39,380 bases of DNA from UMGS1696 sp964430105 (GTDB lineage Bacteria; Bacillota; Clostridia; Oscillospirales; CAG-272), in the NCBI GenBank assembly GCA_964430105.1, contig CAYSEF010000017.1:1-39380 (forward strand). The letters run 5' to 3'. This document shows, piece after piece, positions 38,552 through 39,380 of this stretch. The position numbers and the translations under genes are program-made. The notes below the pieces were generated by a model. The model worked only from the letters and a program-made list of their open reading frames with translations. It made no database searches and was not told the origin of the DNA. The first letter of the stretch is position 1, and each line of letters opens with the position of its first letter.

Positions 38552-39380
38552 TAGTTAGCTCCTCCTTCTGTGTTTCTCGGTGCTCTGGGTGCACGGTTCT
38601 GATTCTGACCATTCGGTCTACCCTGACCCTGAGGTCTGTTCTGGCCATCTCTTCTCTGGAAGGATCTGCCATCACGGTTGCCATCTCTGCGATCTCTTCT
38701 CTGACCACGACCATCACGTCTGTTGTCACGAGCCTGAGCCTTTCTTTCGTCAGCGCCGGTCTTAATACGAGCTACTTCGGAGAGAACCTCACCCTTGTAG
38801 ATCCAAACCTTTACGCCGATCTTACCATAAGTGGTATTAGCTTCCCAGAAACCGTAGTCGATATCTGCACGGATTGTCTGAAGCGGAATAGTACCTTCAT
38901 GGTAATGTTCTGTACGAGCGATTTCAGCACCGCCGATACGACCGGAAAGGGAAATCTTGATACCCTTTGCGCCAAGACGCATGGTGTTTCTGATAGCCTG
39001 CTTCATTGCACGACGGAAGGAAATACGTCTTTCGAGCTGGTCTGCGATGTTTTCAGCTACGAGCTGAGCGCACATATCAACCGGCTTTACTTCGATTACC
39101 TGAACATTAGCATTTGTACCTGCGATTGCAGAGATACCTGCCTTGATCTTGTTGATGCCTTCGCCTGCATGACCGATAACCATACCGGGCTTACCGCAAT
39201 GGATATATACGGTGAGCTTACCGCTGTTATCTCTTTCGATTTCGATCTGGGGAACCTGAGCCTTCTGAAGAGTCTTCTTAACGTATTCTCTGATCTTATA
39301 GTCCTGTACGAGGATATCGCCGAATTTTTCATCAGGAGCATACCATCTGGAATCCCAGTTTTTGATTACGCCGACACGAA
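38551..39380 (-). CDS. rpsC: 30S ribosomal protein S3, 5' end cut by the window, long basic tail
   Basis: Small-subunit protein at the mRNA entry tunnel. The visible 275 residues begin within the N-terminal region (RVGVIKNWDSRWYAPDEKFG) and include the KH domain with GxxG as GHAG (PGMVIGHAGEGINKIK), the family RISFRRAMKQAIRNTMRLGA and the C-terminal domain (SGRIGGAEIARTEHYHEG, TYGKIGVKVWIYKGE). About ten N-terminal residues lie outside the window. After WIYKGEVLSEVARIK there is a tail of about 70 residues rich in Arg, Asp, Gln, Asn and Gly (runs such as RRDGRGQRRDRRDGNRDGR), which makes the protein markedly longer than the usual ~220. Confidence 0.97.
   Translation of the reverse strand, partial: RVGVIKNWDSRWYAPDEKFGDILVQDYKIREYVKKTLQKAQVPQIEIERDNSGKLTVYIHCGKPGMVIGHAGEGINKIKAGISAIAGTNANVQVIEVKPVDMCAQLVAENIADQLERRISFRRAMKQAIRNTMRLGAKGIKISLSGRIGGAEIARTEHYHEGTIPLQTIRADIDYGFWEANTTYGKIGVKVWIYKGEVLSEVARIKTGADERKAQARDNRRDGRGQRRDRRDGNRDGRSFQRRDGQNRPQGQGRPNGQNQNRAPRAPRNTEGGAN

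Overview
The window is a chromosomal segment of a Gram-positive, low-to-mid G+C Clostridia bacterium, most likely of the Ruminococcaceae/Oscillospiraceae. This rests on the ispH-rpsA (IspH/ribosomal S1) gene fusion, the cmk-plsC-ispH/S1 order, a KOW-domain gene between map and infA, zinc-type S14, CIRCE/HrcA-type control of groESL, FMN and SAM-I riboswitches with Rho-independent terminators, sigma-A promoters and strong AGGAGG ribosome binding sites. I see no rRNA, tRNA, CRISPR array, insertion sequence or prophage. It reads as core genome with a few accessory genes.

Left part, plus strand (1-6.1 kb): tuf (EF-Tu) with its terminator; an FMN riboswitch and terminator controlling the riboflavin transporter subunit ribU; a SAM-I riboswitch and terminator controlling metK; and the RecD2 helicase. 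The FMN riboswitch carries an unusual 61-nt tandem duplication in its 3' variable arm.

Second part, mostly minus strand (6.1-18.2 kb): an apparent three-gene envelope operon (secreted SLH/ricin/M23-like protein, small membrane protein, MarR regulator) from a consensus promoter; a cytosolic GH2 glycosidase; a GDPD-type lipoprotein; the fused ispH-rpsA gene with an internal ribosome binding site in front of the S1 half; plsC and cmk, joined by ATGA overlaps; an HI0933-type flavoprotein; a MurR/RpiR regulator; and the long-form hibernation factor hpf.

Third part (18.2-26 kb): asd (archaeal/fungal-type) with a possible short leader frame, a convergent AI-2E-family membrane protein, a cyclophilin lipoprotein, a GNAT acetyltransferase, groES-groEL under a CIRCE operator, and a DUF4353-type lipoprotein.

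Right part, minus strand (26-39.4 kb): the S10-spc-alpha ribosomal supercluster, transcribed leftward from rpsC (cut by the window end) to rplQ, including secY, adk, map, infA and rpoA. Several spacers in this cluster are far longer than usual (about 240-270 nt at rpsQ-rplN, rpsZ-rpsH and rplR-rpsE) and hold multiple perfect hairpins without U-tracts. They are the main unexplained structure in the window, together with the duplicated riboswitch arm and the internal start signal of the IspH/S1 fusion.
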